Shown here piece after piece: positions 36,201-46,440 of a stretch of 64,000 bases of DNA (positions within the stretch are counted from its first letter, which is position 1; each line of letters begins with the position of its first letter). A model generated the notes under the pieces. That model was not told where the DNA came from and searched no databases. It worked only from the letters and a program-made list of their open reading frames with translations. The DNA lies in assembly GCA_022432975.1 (NCBI GenBank), contig CM039515.1, positions 18,695,554-18,759,553 on the forward strand. The letters are read 5' to 3'. This DNA is from Begonia masoniana. Lineage: Eukaryota > Streptophyta > Magnoliopsida > Cucurbitales > Begoniaceae. The position numbers and the translations under genes were made by a program.

Positions 36201-39200
36201 GAATGGACACACGAGATTCCAATAAACTTCCATCTGTAACAGTTGCATACACATGTATTCATGTCGACAACATATTGTTCGTTGCCGTTGCCGTTGTCGT
36301 TGCCGTTGCCGACATCGAATCATGCAGCTTTCGCAAACATAACATTCCAATTTCGAGCTGCACGTTCTAGCTTTACAAGTTTTTTTCTTATCTAGGACAC
36401 AAGACGTTTGACGAGGTCAACTTTTTCATATTTTTTGACAATCGTAGTCATTAAACACTTTCAGATCATCTCGAACATGGTTAGAATCGATTTGTCCCTG
36501 ACAGGTAATAGAACTGCATTAAATGACTCACATAAATTGTTTAATCCCAGTTCACACTTGAGAATCGAAGAAAATGCATGACTAACCCAATATCTAAGGA
36601 ATGTGCCTCGAAAATATGTGTAGGCATCCGGGTTAATCTGATATAATTTTCTCATCTCTCTGGAAATGAAAAGTTGTGGTTGCTCTGGCCGCATTTTACA
36701 TTGCATCTCTGTATACTTTGTTTCGAAATTGATTTTTGAAATTTGTGTACATATGCTGGAGACAGTAACGGTGTTCGACTAACGATAATTGTTGCTGCGT
36801 AGCGGGCAATAACCCTTGATATTTGAAAAAACAACAGAGTCAACATAAAACAATATAACTACCATAACGCCCCAATAATTAAAAGAACAATCAAAAATGC
36901 ATTATATCTTTTGTCGATATGAAAGAGATGTCTACCCATATTCAGATTCAGTATTTAGGTCTTCTTTTAATAATTTCAAAAACAACGTCCATGAGTCCAT
37001 ACACTCTGATTTCACATTTGCAACAACAACGAAATATATTTCATCGTTGCCATCAAGGCTGGGCCGGAACATAAACTCTTTAGATGACAACCATCCAAAC
37101 ATATAATTGGTCTACGACACTTCAACAAACCTGTCTTGCAAGCAACCATACACATATACATTCTTTTGAATACACATGACTCATTATCGGCAGAGCCCAC
37201 CAAGTAAGTCTATAGGCCCAATGTGCTACCCGGATTTGATCTACGAATTTCTTCTGCGCACGACTATAATAGATTGTATTGTTTATCGTCATTCCCTTCA
37301 TTAAGTTTTCGAGCTTCGCTTCTTGCTCTTCTGACAAGACTTGGTGTAATGTTGACATTCAAATCATTCCTCATTGTCTCGATAATAGATGAAAATTTTC
37401 ACGTGGGTTGACTTTTGAATCTATCCAAATAATGATTTGTCATCTATTTTGCAGTAGCGTGTCGATTCTCAATTTTTCTTGAACAATTGTGATAATTGTT
37501 GAAATTTTTTATTTGAAACGTAAGCTCATTTTGTATCTTCGAACCATGCAGTAACCAATCACATCTGTCTTCACATACTACTGTCACTCACCGAGATTCA
37601 CTTTTAATGAATTTGATCCTATAACCATTATTCAAACCATAGTCTACTATTTCTTTTCTAATTGCCTTTAAAGAATTATATTTTTTTTCCGAATAAAATC
37701 CCATCGAAATTTTTTCCCTTACCGGTATGTTTTCTACTTCATCATCTTTCGAGTCAACCGGTGTTCAAAGGTCCTCGTCTAAAGTTTTCGATGTCGATTG
37801 CAACTCTATTTCTTCATTAACTTCAAAATGATCAAATGCCCGAAGATCATCATATATAGGCGTGGAGTATGAATACCAGTCGATATTAACATCACAAATT
37901 GTTGTTTCGTCTAAATCAACAAATCTACTCGAATCAGAATCCATCGACGTCGCTAATATAGAGAAAATTCGCGGAGCAAGAAAGAATAGAGAATTGAGGG
38001 TTTTTTTGCCAGCAAGGGGTGAGAATGAAGGATGTTTCCTTATATAATGTTGGAGATCGGCCCCCGTTCTAAGGCAAAATAATTGAGATAGGGGGACCAT
38101 TTTGAGGCAACGACTTCGTTCTCAATCTTACCAAAAAGTTAGGATCAACAATGGGGGTCGATCAGGGGTGGTGACTCTCTGTTCTATAATCATGTGCGGT
38201 GCACGTTGAACAGAGTTCTTTACCCCCTACATCAACTATCTGACCCAATATGTCCAGTGCCACGTAAGCACTGGACAGATTAGGGGCCATTCAATTTACA
38301 TCGACCCCTCGATCTCGGCGTAAATTGAAAACGGAGGGTGATCGGCTCCCCTTAAACACATACTTTGGAGTTCAAATTAATTTTTACCCTTTATTAAATT
38401 ATGTTTGGTTCGTATAATTAGTATCAGCGCATTAGAACACTGTAACAATGGTAGGAAGAAGAGGAGAGAATAAAGAAGTTTTGGTTGAGGACAAATCGAG
38501 TCAGTTCCATGAGGAGTTGAGAACGAAAATGAGTTCTCGGTGTGAAGGAACGAGATGGATTCCCCGTGTGAAGTAATTTTTCACGAGATAGGGGTGTTGA
38601 GGGAAGTCATGGTTTCATTCATGGAGCAGCTGGCTTCTCTTTCTCAAAGGGGCAGCATCGCCTGGCAAAGGGGCAGCGTCAAAATCAGGAGTTCTGAGCT
38701 CGCGGGGAAAAAGGGCAGCACTGGAACCCTTTCCTGTCCTCCTGACATCGACGATTGGCGAAGAAAAATCGAGAGAGTGACAGAGAAGGGCTGAGTGTGA
38801 GGTAGATCAACGAGCCGGGAATAACCTATCAAACTGTGACGACCAGACGGATGGCCCGGTGAGGGTTGGCGGACGCCAGTCTGAGTTGGTGTAGCTTCTC
38901 TTGTTGGCATTCATTAGCAGTTGCTGGAAGGGAATAAGCGGCTAGAATTTTTTTTAGGGGTTGCACAACAAGAAATTATGGTTGAATGGTATACCCAACT
39001 TTTTGGGCTGGGCTTGGTCCGGAAGTTGGTCACTAGGTTGAGGAAAGAACATGATAAATGATGAGCTGAGTTAACCCAGTTACATCCAAACTCGGGCAGG
39101 GCAAATCAATATAATTTCATCCAACAAGCTACTCTTTCTCAATCCAATTTTCTGCATCAACATTACATGATTTATTTGATATTACAGTCCTTGCAATAAC

Positions 39201-42200
39201 AAAATTTTCAGCAAAATTCAAGACCGGTGATGTAGCAATCTCTTCAAACATTTAATCGATGATGAACTGAAAGGATAAAAATAGAATAATATAAAAACAT
39301 GCACATTGAAGACAAGGTGCTCATTGAGCGATGTGTAATGATAGAATTCAATGAAATGTACTTATTCTAGTTGTCTTTTAAGTTTATTTAGATAATATTT
39401 TAATTATGTTTTTTAATAGTCTCTTGATATTATTTATTTATTTAAAAGAAATATTATAGTAGAATGGACATCGATATTTTGGAAAAAATATTTTAAGAGA
39501 AAGTTAGCAGACTTCTCAAACGTCTGCGCTATCTTTGTAAGTTCAACTCCATTATTGTTCTATTTCTTTATTAAAATCCTATAAGGTTAGTATCAAACTT
39601 CTCTTTTTACATTTTTAATCAAGGTCATCCTTATTGAGATGCTGTCATATCCAATTAGTATAGAAATCTTTCTGGTAGACCTCTAAGTTGTTTCGCATTT
39701 GCTATGCAGAAATCCCCAACTAATACTTAAAGCAGCGTTGAGTGTATGAGGGACTTAGGTATTGGCTGTGTAAGATTGTAGGGATTAGGGATGTGTGTTG
39801 GCTGAATGCTTTTTGTGTTAGGGCGTAGCTAGTTGAGATTGTTAGTTAGGAAAGTGGCGGTTAACTGTGTTATTAACTTGAAATAAATTCCCCATACAAC
39901 GGAGTTAGTTTAGAAATATAGAATTTAGATTTTGAGAAAAAAAGTGGGAGACCTACCAAGCTCTCAAAATTCTAGATAATTTTGTAATTCCTTTAATCAT
40001 TCAATTAAAATGCACTCGTTTCTAAGAATCTTACCAAGTTATAGATGGGATGTAGATGATACCTGGATTGTATGTCCCATTTTTTCATGTATGAGCCTAT
40101 GACTTTTTTCGAATTTCTCCATATATAGGGTCGTCATATTGGGAATTGTATAGCATCAGCTGCATTATCTGATAGATCTAGATGATAAAGCCACTTTTTC
40201 TCTCGTAATTGTTCTCTTTGAGCATAGTTTAATCAAAGAATGGAGAAAAATTGCTTGTCTTAGAGAGTTTACCAGCGAAGAACAAATTGTCATGACGGAC
40301 AAAATCTGATCCAAACTCTTCAGGTAATGACTGAAGAAATTTGCCTAGAAGAGCAAGTTATTCTCTAATGGCTCTAATACCACATCATCTTAGAAGAACA
40401 GATGATTTGTATACAGAGTCAATTATTTTATTATACATATTTATAGTTAATTTTAATATTGGAAAACAAGCAATTACTACAAACACAGAAAATGAAGAAA
40501 TACGAAAACTTTATTTCAAAGATTATTTCTTCCATTTAGAATTTGATTTTTTTTCCTAAATACCAAAAATGATTGTTATAGATGTTAATTGATGATTTTT
40601 GTTACTTTCCTTAGCACTTACATCATTGTTATGCAATTTTTCATTGAATCTCTTTGATTCTCTTTTGTGCATTAGAACGTTAGAGACCAGCTTGAGGACT
40701 CCCTACCTGGAACTTGGGGTGGCAGAAATGCTAATGATGACATTCGGATTAGTATTTTATTCCTAATTCCTTTGCTTGCTATTTTCTTCTGCAACTACTG
40801 GTCTTTCCATCAGGTATATAGTTGGCCTGAATTACTTTGAAGCAATAATCAGATCCAAACTGGACATTTGGATCTTCATTTAATTCATGTTTTCTTTTGT
40901 TATTTTTCTGCCAGCGTCACGGGTATTCTAATACATTATGTAGAACTTCACTATGTGATTATATTAAACATCTTTACTACAAAGTGAGATCCCCTGGAGC
41001 GCTTGCTTATAATGGTTTTTTTTCTGCTGGTACCTTTCATCCACACAATGAGGTTTGTGTCCTCTTCCTAGCTATTCACAATTCTTGTTTTCAAATACTA
41101 GAGAGTTGCTATGGAGCCCTTTGCAGCATCAATCATCATGTTTTTTCAGGTGTAGGTCGGAAAATGATTTGTTTTTATGTCATTGTTTTAAAATGGTATG
41201 CAGTACAAAGTTCCTACTTATTTGGGTGGAATCTCAATCTGTGCCTGCTTCATTATTACTGTCATAGCTCTTGCGCTTTCTCTTGTAACTGTGCCCCGAC
41301 AAGTTACTCCATGGACTGGCTTACTCTTGAATGTATGAGTGGACATTTGCAGTTTTCTTTCTATTGTTTGGTGCTTTCTCCATTTGATTTTTCAATGGAA
41401 AGGCAACGGCAACACAAACAGGATCTTTCTCCTCTAATCCTGAATCATTTGATTCTTCTGCAAAAGGTCTGATTAACGAATATTATTGTACCATTTTTAT
41501 GTTTCTCATGTCTAATGTTCCGTTATTGTGTTTCAGATCATTTGCGGCAGGTATCATCTTTTGATACAACTGCATGGTTTTATGGAGTTGGGATGGCATT
41601 ACTCGCTGTTGCTGCCCCATTGTTGCCGTGCGTTTTTGGTATCACAGCTCTGTTTGTTAGGTAATTTAACACTTTTTTTGCTAAATGATGACATTCGGAT
41701 TAGTATTTTATTCCTATTCCTTTGCTTGCTATTTTCTTCTGCAACTACTGGTCTTTCCATCAGGTATATATTTGGCCTGAATTACTTTGAAGCAATAATC
41801 AGATCCAAACTGGACATTTGGATCTTCATTTAATTCATGTTTTCTTTTGTTATTTTTCTGCCAGCGTCACGGTATTCTAATACATTATGTAGAACTTCAC
41901 TATGTGATTATATTAAACATCTTTACTACAAAGTGAGATCCCCTGGAGCGCTTGCTTATAATGGTTTTTTTTTCTGCTGGTACCTTTCATCCACACAATG
42001 AGGTTTGTGTCCTCTTCCTAGCTATTCACAATTCTTGTTTTCAAATACTAGAGAGTTGCTATGGAGCCCTTTGCAGCATCATCATCATGTTTTTTCAGGT
42101 GTAGGTCGGAAAATGATTTGTTTTTATGTCATTGTTTTTAAAATGGTATGCAGTACAAAGTTCCTACTTATTTGGGTGGAATCTCAATCTGTGCCTGCGT

Positions 42201-44360
42201 CATTATTACTGTCATAGCTCTTGCGCTTTCTCTTGTAACTGTGCCCCGACAAGTTACTCCATGGACTGGCTTACTCTTGAATGTATGAGTGGACATTTGC
42301 AGTTTTCTTTCTATTGTTTGGTGCTTTCTCCATTTGATTTTTCAATGGAAAGGCAACGGCAACACAAACAGGATCTTTCTCCTCTAATCCTGAATCATTT
42401 GATTCTTCTGCAAAAGGTCTGATTAACGAATATTATTGTACCATTTTTATGTTTCTCATGTCTAATGTTCCGTTATTGTGTTTCAGATCATTTGCGGCAG
42501 GTATCATCTTTTGATACAACTGCATGGTTTTATGGAGTTGGGATGGCATTACTCGCTGTTGCTGCCCCATTGTTGCCGTGCGTTTTTGGTATCACAGCTC
42601 TGTTTGTTAGGTAATTTAACACTTTTTTTGCTAAATGATGACATTCGGATTAGTATTTTATTCCTAATTCCTTTGCTTGCTATTTTCTTCTGCAACTACT
42701 GGTCTTTCCATCAGGTATATAGTTGGCCTGAATTACTTTGAAGCAATAATCAGATCCAAACTGGACATTTGGATCTTCATTTAATTCATGTTTTCTTTTG
42801 TTATTTTTCTGCCAGCGTCACGGGTATTCTAATACATTATGTAGAACTTCACTATGTGATTATATTAAACATCTTTACTACAAAGTGAGATCCCCTGGAG
42901 CGCTTGCTTATAATGGTTTTTTTTCTGCTGGTTCCTTTCATCCACACAATGAGGTTTGTGTCCTCTTCCTAGCTATTCACAATTCTTGTTTTCAAATACT
43001 AGAGAGTTGCTATGGAGCCCTTTGCAGCATCAATCATCATGTTTTTTCAGGTGTAGGTCGGAAAATGATTTGTTTTTATGTCATTGTTTTAAAATGGTAT
43101 GCAGTACAAAGTTCCTACTTATTTGGGTGGAATCTCAATCTGTGCCTGCTTCATTATTGCTGTCATAGCTCTTGCGCTTTCTCTTGTAACTGTGCCCCGA
43201 CAAGTTACTCCATGGACTGGCTTACTCTTGATGTATGAGTGGACATTTGCAGTTTTCTTTCTATTGTTTGGTTGCTTTCTCCATTTGATTTTTCAATGGG
43301 GAAAGGCAACGGCAACACAAACAGGATCTTTCTCCTCTAATCCTGAATCATTTGATTCTTCTGCAAAAGGTCTGATTTAACGAATATTAGTTGTACCATT
43401 TTTATGTTTCTCATGTCTAATGTTCCTTTATTGTGTTTCAGATCATTTGCGGCAGGTATCATCTTTTGATACAACTGCATGGTTTTATGGAGTTGGGATG
43501 GCATTACTCGCTGTTGCTGCCCCATTGTTGCCGTGCGTTTTTGGTATCACAGCTCTGTTTGTTAGGTAATTTAACACTTTTTTTGCTAAATGATGACCGT
43601 GACGATGTTGTTATTGTTAAGAATGGGAACATTTGACTGCATAGTTTTATATTTCCTTCTAAGTTGTGTATACGCAACTTTCACTATGTTTTTATGGTTT
43701 GCACTTTGCTTAGTTTTGGTATTTCTATTTTGTGCAAACATTAAAATTACTTCAACATTTTGGATGACATTATAGTCTGGATATTTGAAGAACTTTATAA
43801 ATCTAATTCATATTTCATTATATTGGGTTATTCTAGATTTCAAACATCAGGTAATATCTTTTTTATTTTTTTATTTTCTCTAAATCTTACTAACCATAAA
43901 TAATGGAAGGAGCCATCGAAGGCTATAAGTGAGAAAAACCTTAAAGAAGGGTTCTTCTGTTTGCATAGTCATTGCTATTAATTTTCACCATTGTAAGGAT
44001 ACTCTTCATCAATGTTGCTATGTCCCGTATTTACAGCTTAAGTATCGTTCTTTTTTAAACACAAGTCTAAACTATCTTCTTCTAATAAATTGTTGTCCTT
44101 ATTTTCATTTTTATTATTTTGCAAAGGCGTTTGGGAATCCATCTTTTTTGACAGATTACAACAACAAGAAAAAAATGAACTAAGAGAGTATGCTTTACTA
44201 TTTTTGCTTTGACAGGTTGGGATTAATGGTCGTTGGAGGCCTAATTTTGGCTTCTTTCATGACTTGTGCATCGGAACACCTCGCCGTCAGATCATTCTTG
44301 AGAGGTCTTGAAGATCGAGACACAACACGAGGTAGGAGTATATGTTACTTGTGCTGTTGA
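30233..44360 (+). CDS. IPUT1: Inositol phosphorylceramide glucuronosyltransferase (GT8), 10 exons
   Basis: The enzyme family adds glucuronic acid from UDP-GlcA to inositol phosphorylceramide in the Golgi, the first sugar of plant GIPC sphingolipids. Exons: 30,233-30,478; 30,931-31,051; 31,400-31,585; 31,670-31,833; 32,937-33,044; 40,676-40,813; 42,816-42,953; 43,105-43,369; 43,442-43,565; 44,216-44,360. All junctions are GT-AG and the sum, 1635 nt, gives 544 aa without a stop, close to Arabidopsis PGSIP6/IPUT1. Visible parts: N-terminal hydrophobic signal or anchor (residues 8-26); GT8 core starting YVTLLYGDEFLLGVRVLGKS; metal-binding D127-A-D129 in VVYLDADTVV; NSGVMVVEP; GDQGFLNSYY; HYTLGPLKPWDWW; then several C-terminal membrane segments. 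Exons 7-9 exist in three tandem copies and only the third set is readable, so this model skips the first two. Intron 5 is 7.6 kb because of insertions. Confidence 0.9.
31834..32936. other. IPUT1 intron 4
   Basis: An ordinary AT-rich intron of 1.1 kb with a poly(T) run near 32,147-32,158. I see no coding exon, transposon end or structured repeat in it. Confidence 0.7.
34165..35388 (+). pseudogene. Plant transposon-associated protein (PF20167-like), two stops
   Basis: One frame runs from ATG 34,165 to 35,388 with two TGA stops, at 34,204 and 34,735. Both would be single-step changes from CGA. After a Gln/Gly/Ser-rich leader comes a globular part with YGLRSDICDRIVRLFYANLT, IPPESINELLEFAG and YDTLIHKIVERARIQ. 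The tail, MIEQRLDFLVGKVEELTVIQ, has coiled-coil character. The arrangement fits the family called putative plant transposon protein (PF20167), judged from memory. The region sits beside the MULE transposase, in opposite orientation. Its function is unknown. Confidence 0.65.
35805..37944 (-). pseudogene. MULE transposase (MuDR/MURA type), decayed
   Basis: The likely start is ATG 37,944 (MDSDSSRFVDLDETTICDVN). Downstream pieces in different frames show the family in order. PIICLDGCHLKSL (about 37,090) contains the DGxHL motif of the DDE transposase. NNLCESFNAVLLPVRDKSIL (about 36,500) follows. A SWIM zinc finger, CVCNCYRWKFIGISCVHSI, lies near 36,240, and a C-terminal CCHC knuckle, CCICRRQGHNSRTC, near 35,960. 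Several frameshifts and stops break the frame, so it is inactive. A GTTGCC microsatellite near 36,280-36,312 expanded a Gly/Asn stretch. Confidence 0.85.
39601..40675. other. Right part of IPUT1 intron 5
   Basis: Original intron sequence after the AACTT target duplication. It is AT-rich, with no exon or repeat that I can support, and ends in the TTTTGTGCATTAG acceptor of exon 6. Confidence 0.65.
40734..43589 (+). repeat. Tandem triplication of IPUT1 3' exons (951, 950, 955 bp)
   Basis: Three copies start with ATGATGACATTCGG at 40,734, 41,685 and 42,635. Each holds the end of exon 6, exons 7, 8 and 9 and the start of intron 9. The last unit ends at 43,589, where ATGATGACCGTG replaces ATGATGACATTC. 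Exon 6 (GCTAATGATGAC) and intron 9 (GCTAAATGATGAC) share this 12-13-base text, the likely crossover point. Copies 2 and 3 have no exon 6 acceptor. Copies 1 and 2 share three small indels in exon 8 that break its frame; copy 3 is intact. Confidence 0.95.
41214..41474 (+). pseudogene. Broken exon 8 copy 1 of IPUT1
   Basis: Compared with the readable exon 8 at 43,105-43,369, it has one extra A (CTCTTGAATGTATG), one T missing (TTTGGTGCTT) and two G missing (CAATGGAAAGG), a net shift of two bases. The copy at about 42,162-42,418 carries the same three changes. Including either would truncate the protein in the membrane domain. Confidence 0.85.
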
Positions 44361-44900
44361 TATAATTGTGTTAAATGTAACATATCATCTTTGTAGTTAT
44401 AATTAACCCCATGTTATATGTTAAATTTGTAAAACGGTAAGGTGGAGAAAGTTGTATCAATTTAAGAGTGGGTTTTCCTGCCTCAATTTTGTAATATTCT
44501 TCCAGAAAACATGGCCATGATCTTAATGCATTCTTTGCCATTCTGCATTATTTATTTTTTTCTGGACGTAGGTAAGTGTGGCATGGGTTTAATGAAACGA
44601 ACCAAAGGTTTCATAGTCGTTAGAAGCATATTTTTTATTCCATTTTACCGTGTCGAGTTGGATTACATATCTTACATGTCATTTTATGTGACACGTTAAG
44701 TACCCAGAGGAATGGAATATCTTTTTAGTTAACAAAAAACAAGTTAGGTGATATAGAAGCGGAAGTTGGGAAAACAAATAAGTAAAAGGAAGTTGTCAAA
44801 CGTATTCAACTCTTATAAGTTAAATCCAAACACAATCAAGGATGGGAAAATCATCCCCTTCTTATTCCTTCATCTCTGTCCTGAGGTACAAGGAATAGCC

Positions 44901-44947
<47 letters not shown>

Positions 44948-46440
44948 AGCCAAGCATTAGACTTGCCTAGATATAGGCTATAGCTTTTTAGGGTACCCTT
45001 TAACTTGCAACGTCAAAATTTGCCTTCGAACCTTCCATTACCATTCTCCAAAGTCCAAATCATAGCTTGAGCTCCTCTCATGGCTGCCGACCCAGTCAAG
45101 AAGTATCATCAGCAGAAACCTCTCCTTCTCTAATAAAGAGAAGACAGAGAGACGAAGAAGAGGTGAACTTGTACTAAATTAAAAACATTTATAAAGTGTG
45201 AAAAAGGGAATCGGAATGACCCTACAAACCATGAATACCCACGTTAATGGAAGAAAATGACTTTATTTTATATTACAGTGGGAATCTGAGGCTGATTGAC
45301 CTTTATTTTGCATTGAAATGACAATTTATCTTTAAAAAAGGGTCACCTGACCTTTCATAACCAAAATATTCTAACAATCTTTAAATAAACGACAAAGATC
45401 AGTGGAGAAAAAGATCAGTGGACAAAGATCAGTATTTTAATATTAAACAAACAGATCGTCACAGTATTACATCGTTACTTAACATTTCTGTTGGGCTTCA
45501 AATTCAAATAATAATTCTTCATCAATATGTATAAGATCAAAACTAAAACATATTGGAAAGTCATTTTTCACCACAGACAAAATTGATGTTATTTTTTTTT
45601 TTCAAACTTTATTTGAAAAGATAAAAGGATAAGATCCAATGGAATCTCACTTTTGAATTCGATTAACATCAAGAAAAAGAAAAAAGGCATGCATTTTTAT
45701 ATATTCCCAAGTGCTATTCCAACTAATTCACTAAAACTAGGAAAAACTAATTTAAAAAATAATGGGATCTAGCTTGAAATTTAATTAGATCCATCCAATT
45801 CCACTCTAAACCCATTCCCAAAGCAAGTAAATTAGAGAAGTTAATAACAAAATTAATATTACAATGTTCTACTAACGAGTAAATGACATATTTGAAAGCA
45901 AGATTAAGGTATACACCTAATTAATAAACATTAAGCACACTTATTACAACAACATGATTGTACAATTAAGGCAAGAATAGTTGAATGTGATTTACACAAG
46001 TGTTTCTTCAAACAGCCATTCATCCAAAATATCGAATGGCCACAGTATTTCACATTTCTTTTATTTATAATATGGACAAATTCACAAAAAAAAAAAAAAA
46101 AACAATTTCTTCCAAATCATCAATCTCTAGCTTCCTTCAAAAATCAATACCTATGAGTGCGTGTGAGAGAGAGAGGTCACTACAAAGAGGAAAACGAGAA
46201 AGAAGTAATTAAAAGGTAGCAAAATGAACAGAACACATACCTTGAAAGCAGCATCGAATCAAGACCCTTTAGCTGATGATTTTCAGATGGAAGGAAGAGA
46301 TGTAGAAAAATAGACGTGGATATCACCAAATTTTTTGAGGCCCCTAATAAAACCAGCCACCAATGCATAATATTTTTGTCTTCGATATATGTAGTAATGA
46401 TTTCGTAATACGGCTGCAAAGAAAAAGCAAAGCAAAAGTT
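44361..46440. other. Convergent intergenic region, IPUT1 to TH2
   Basis: The two flanking genes end toward each other here. It contains the AG-repeat at 44,901-44,947 and several A- or T-runs. No gene or transposon end could be supported. Confidence 0.65.
44901..44947 (+). repeat. (AG)n microsatellite
   Basis: About 23 AG dinucleotides with two interruptions (GATAG, GCGAG). Confidence 0.95.

Larger units (their letters stand above)
33647..38389. mobile_element. Mutator-like (MULE) DNA transposon with long terminal inverted repeats
   Basis: The ends GGGTTAAAACTAATTTAAAC and, inverted, GGGTAAAAATTAATTTGAAC open terminal inverted repeats of over 200 bp that share AACTCCAAAGTATG and GTCCAGTGCTTA. 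The 9-bp flanks are TTTATTAAT (33,638-33,646) and TTTATTAAA (38,390-38,398), eight of nine identical, as expected for MULEs. Inside are a decayed transposase on the minus strand and a second frame on the plus strand. It lies in the 5' LTR of the small LTR element and so arrived after it. Confidence 0.88.
33497..39595 (+). mobile_element. Small Reina-related LTR element in IPUT1 intron 5
   Basis: The left end TGATACGAACCC and right end GGTTAGTATCA form the LTR termini, flanked by AACTT on both sides (33,492-33,496 and 39,596-39,600). The 5' LTR is 33,497-33,646 continued at 38,399-38,426, about 178 bp. The 3' LTR is about 39,425-39,595, and both contain TCTTTGTAAGTTCAACTC. A primer-site-like TAGTATCAGCGC overlaps the end of the 5' LTR. 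The internal part, about 1 kb, starts with a short gag-like frame (ATG 38,448) and has no pol. The first 12 bases equal those of the Reina LTR at 58,477. Without its MULE it would be about 1.35 kb. Confidence 0.72.

Noticed and set aside
41095..41150. Micro-exon between IPUT1 exons 7 and 8
   Set aside because: A candidate bounded by TTTGCAG and a GT after TTTTTTCAG has 23 bases and would break the frame.
40897..43238. Long plus-strand frames through introns of the triplicated block
   Set aside because: They read across real splice sites; the exon model with closing phases explains the sequence better.
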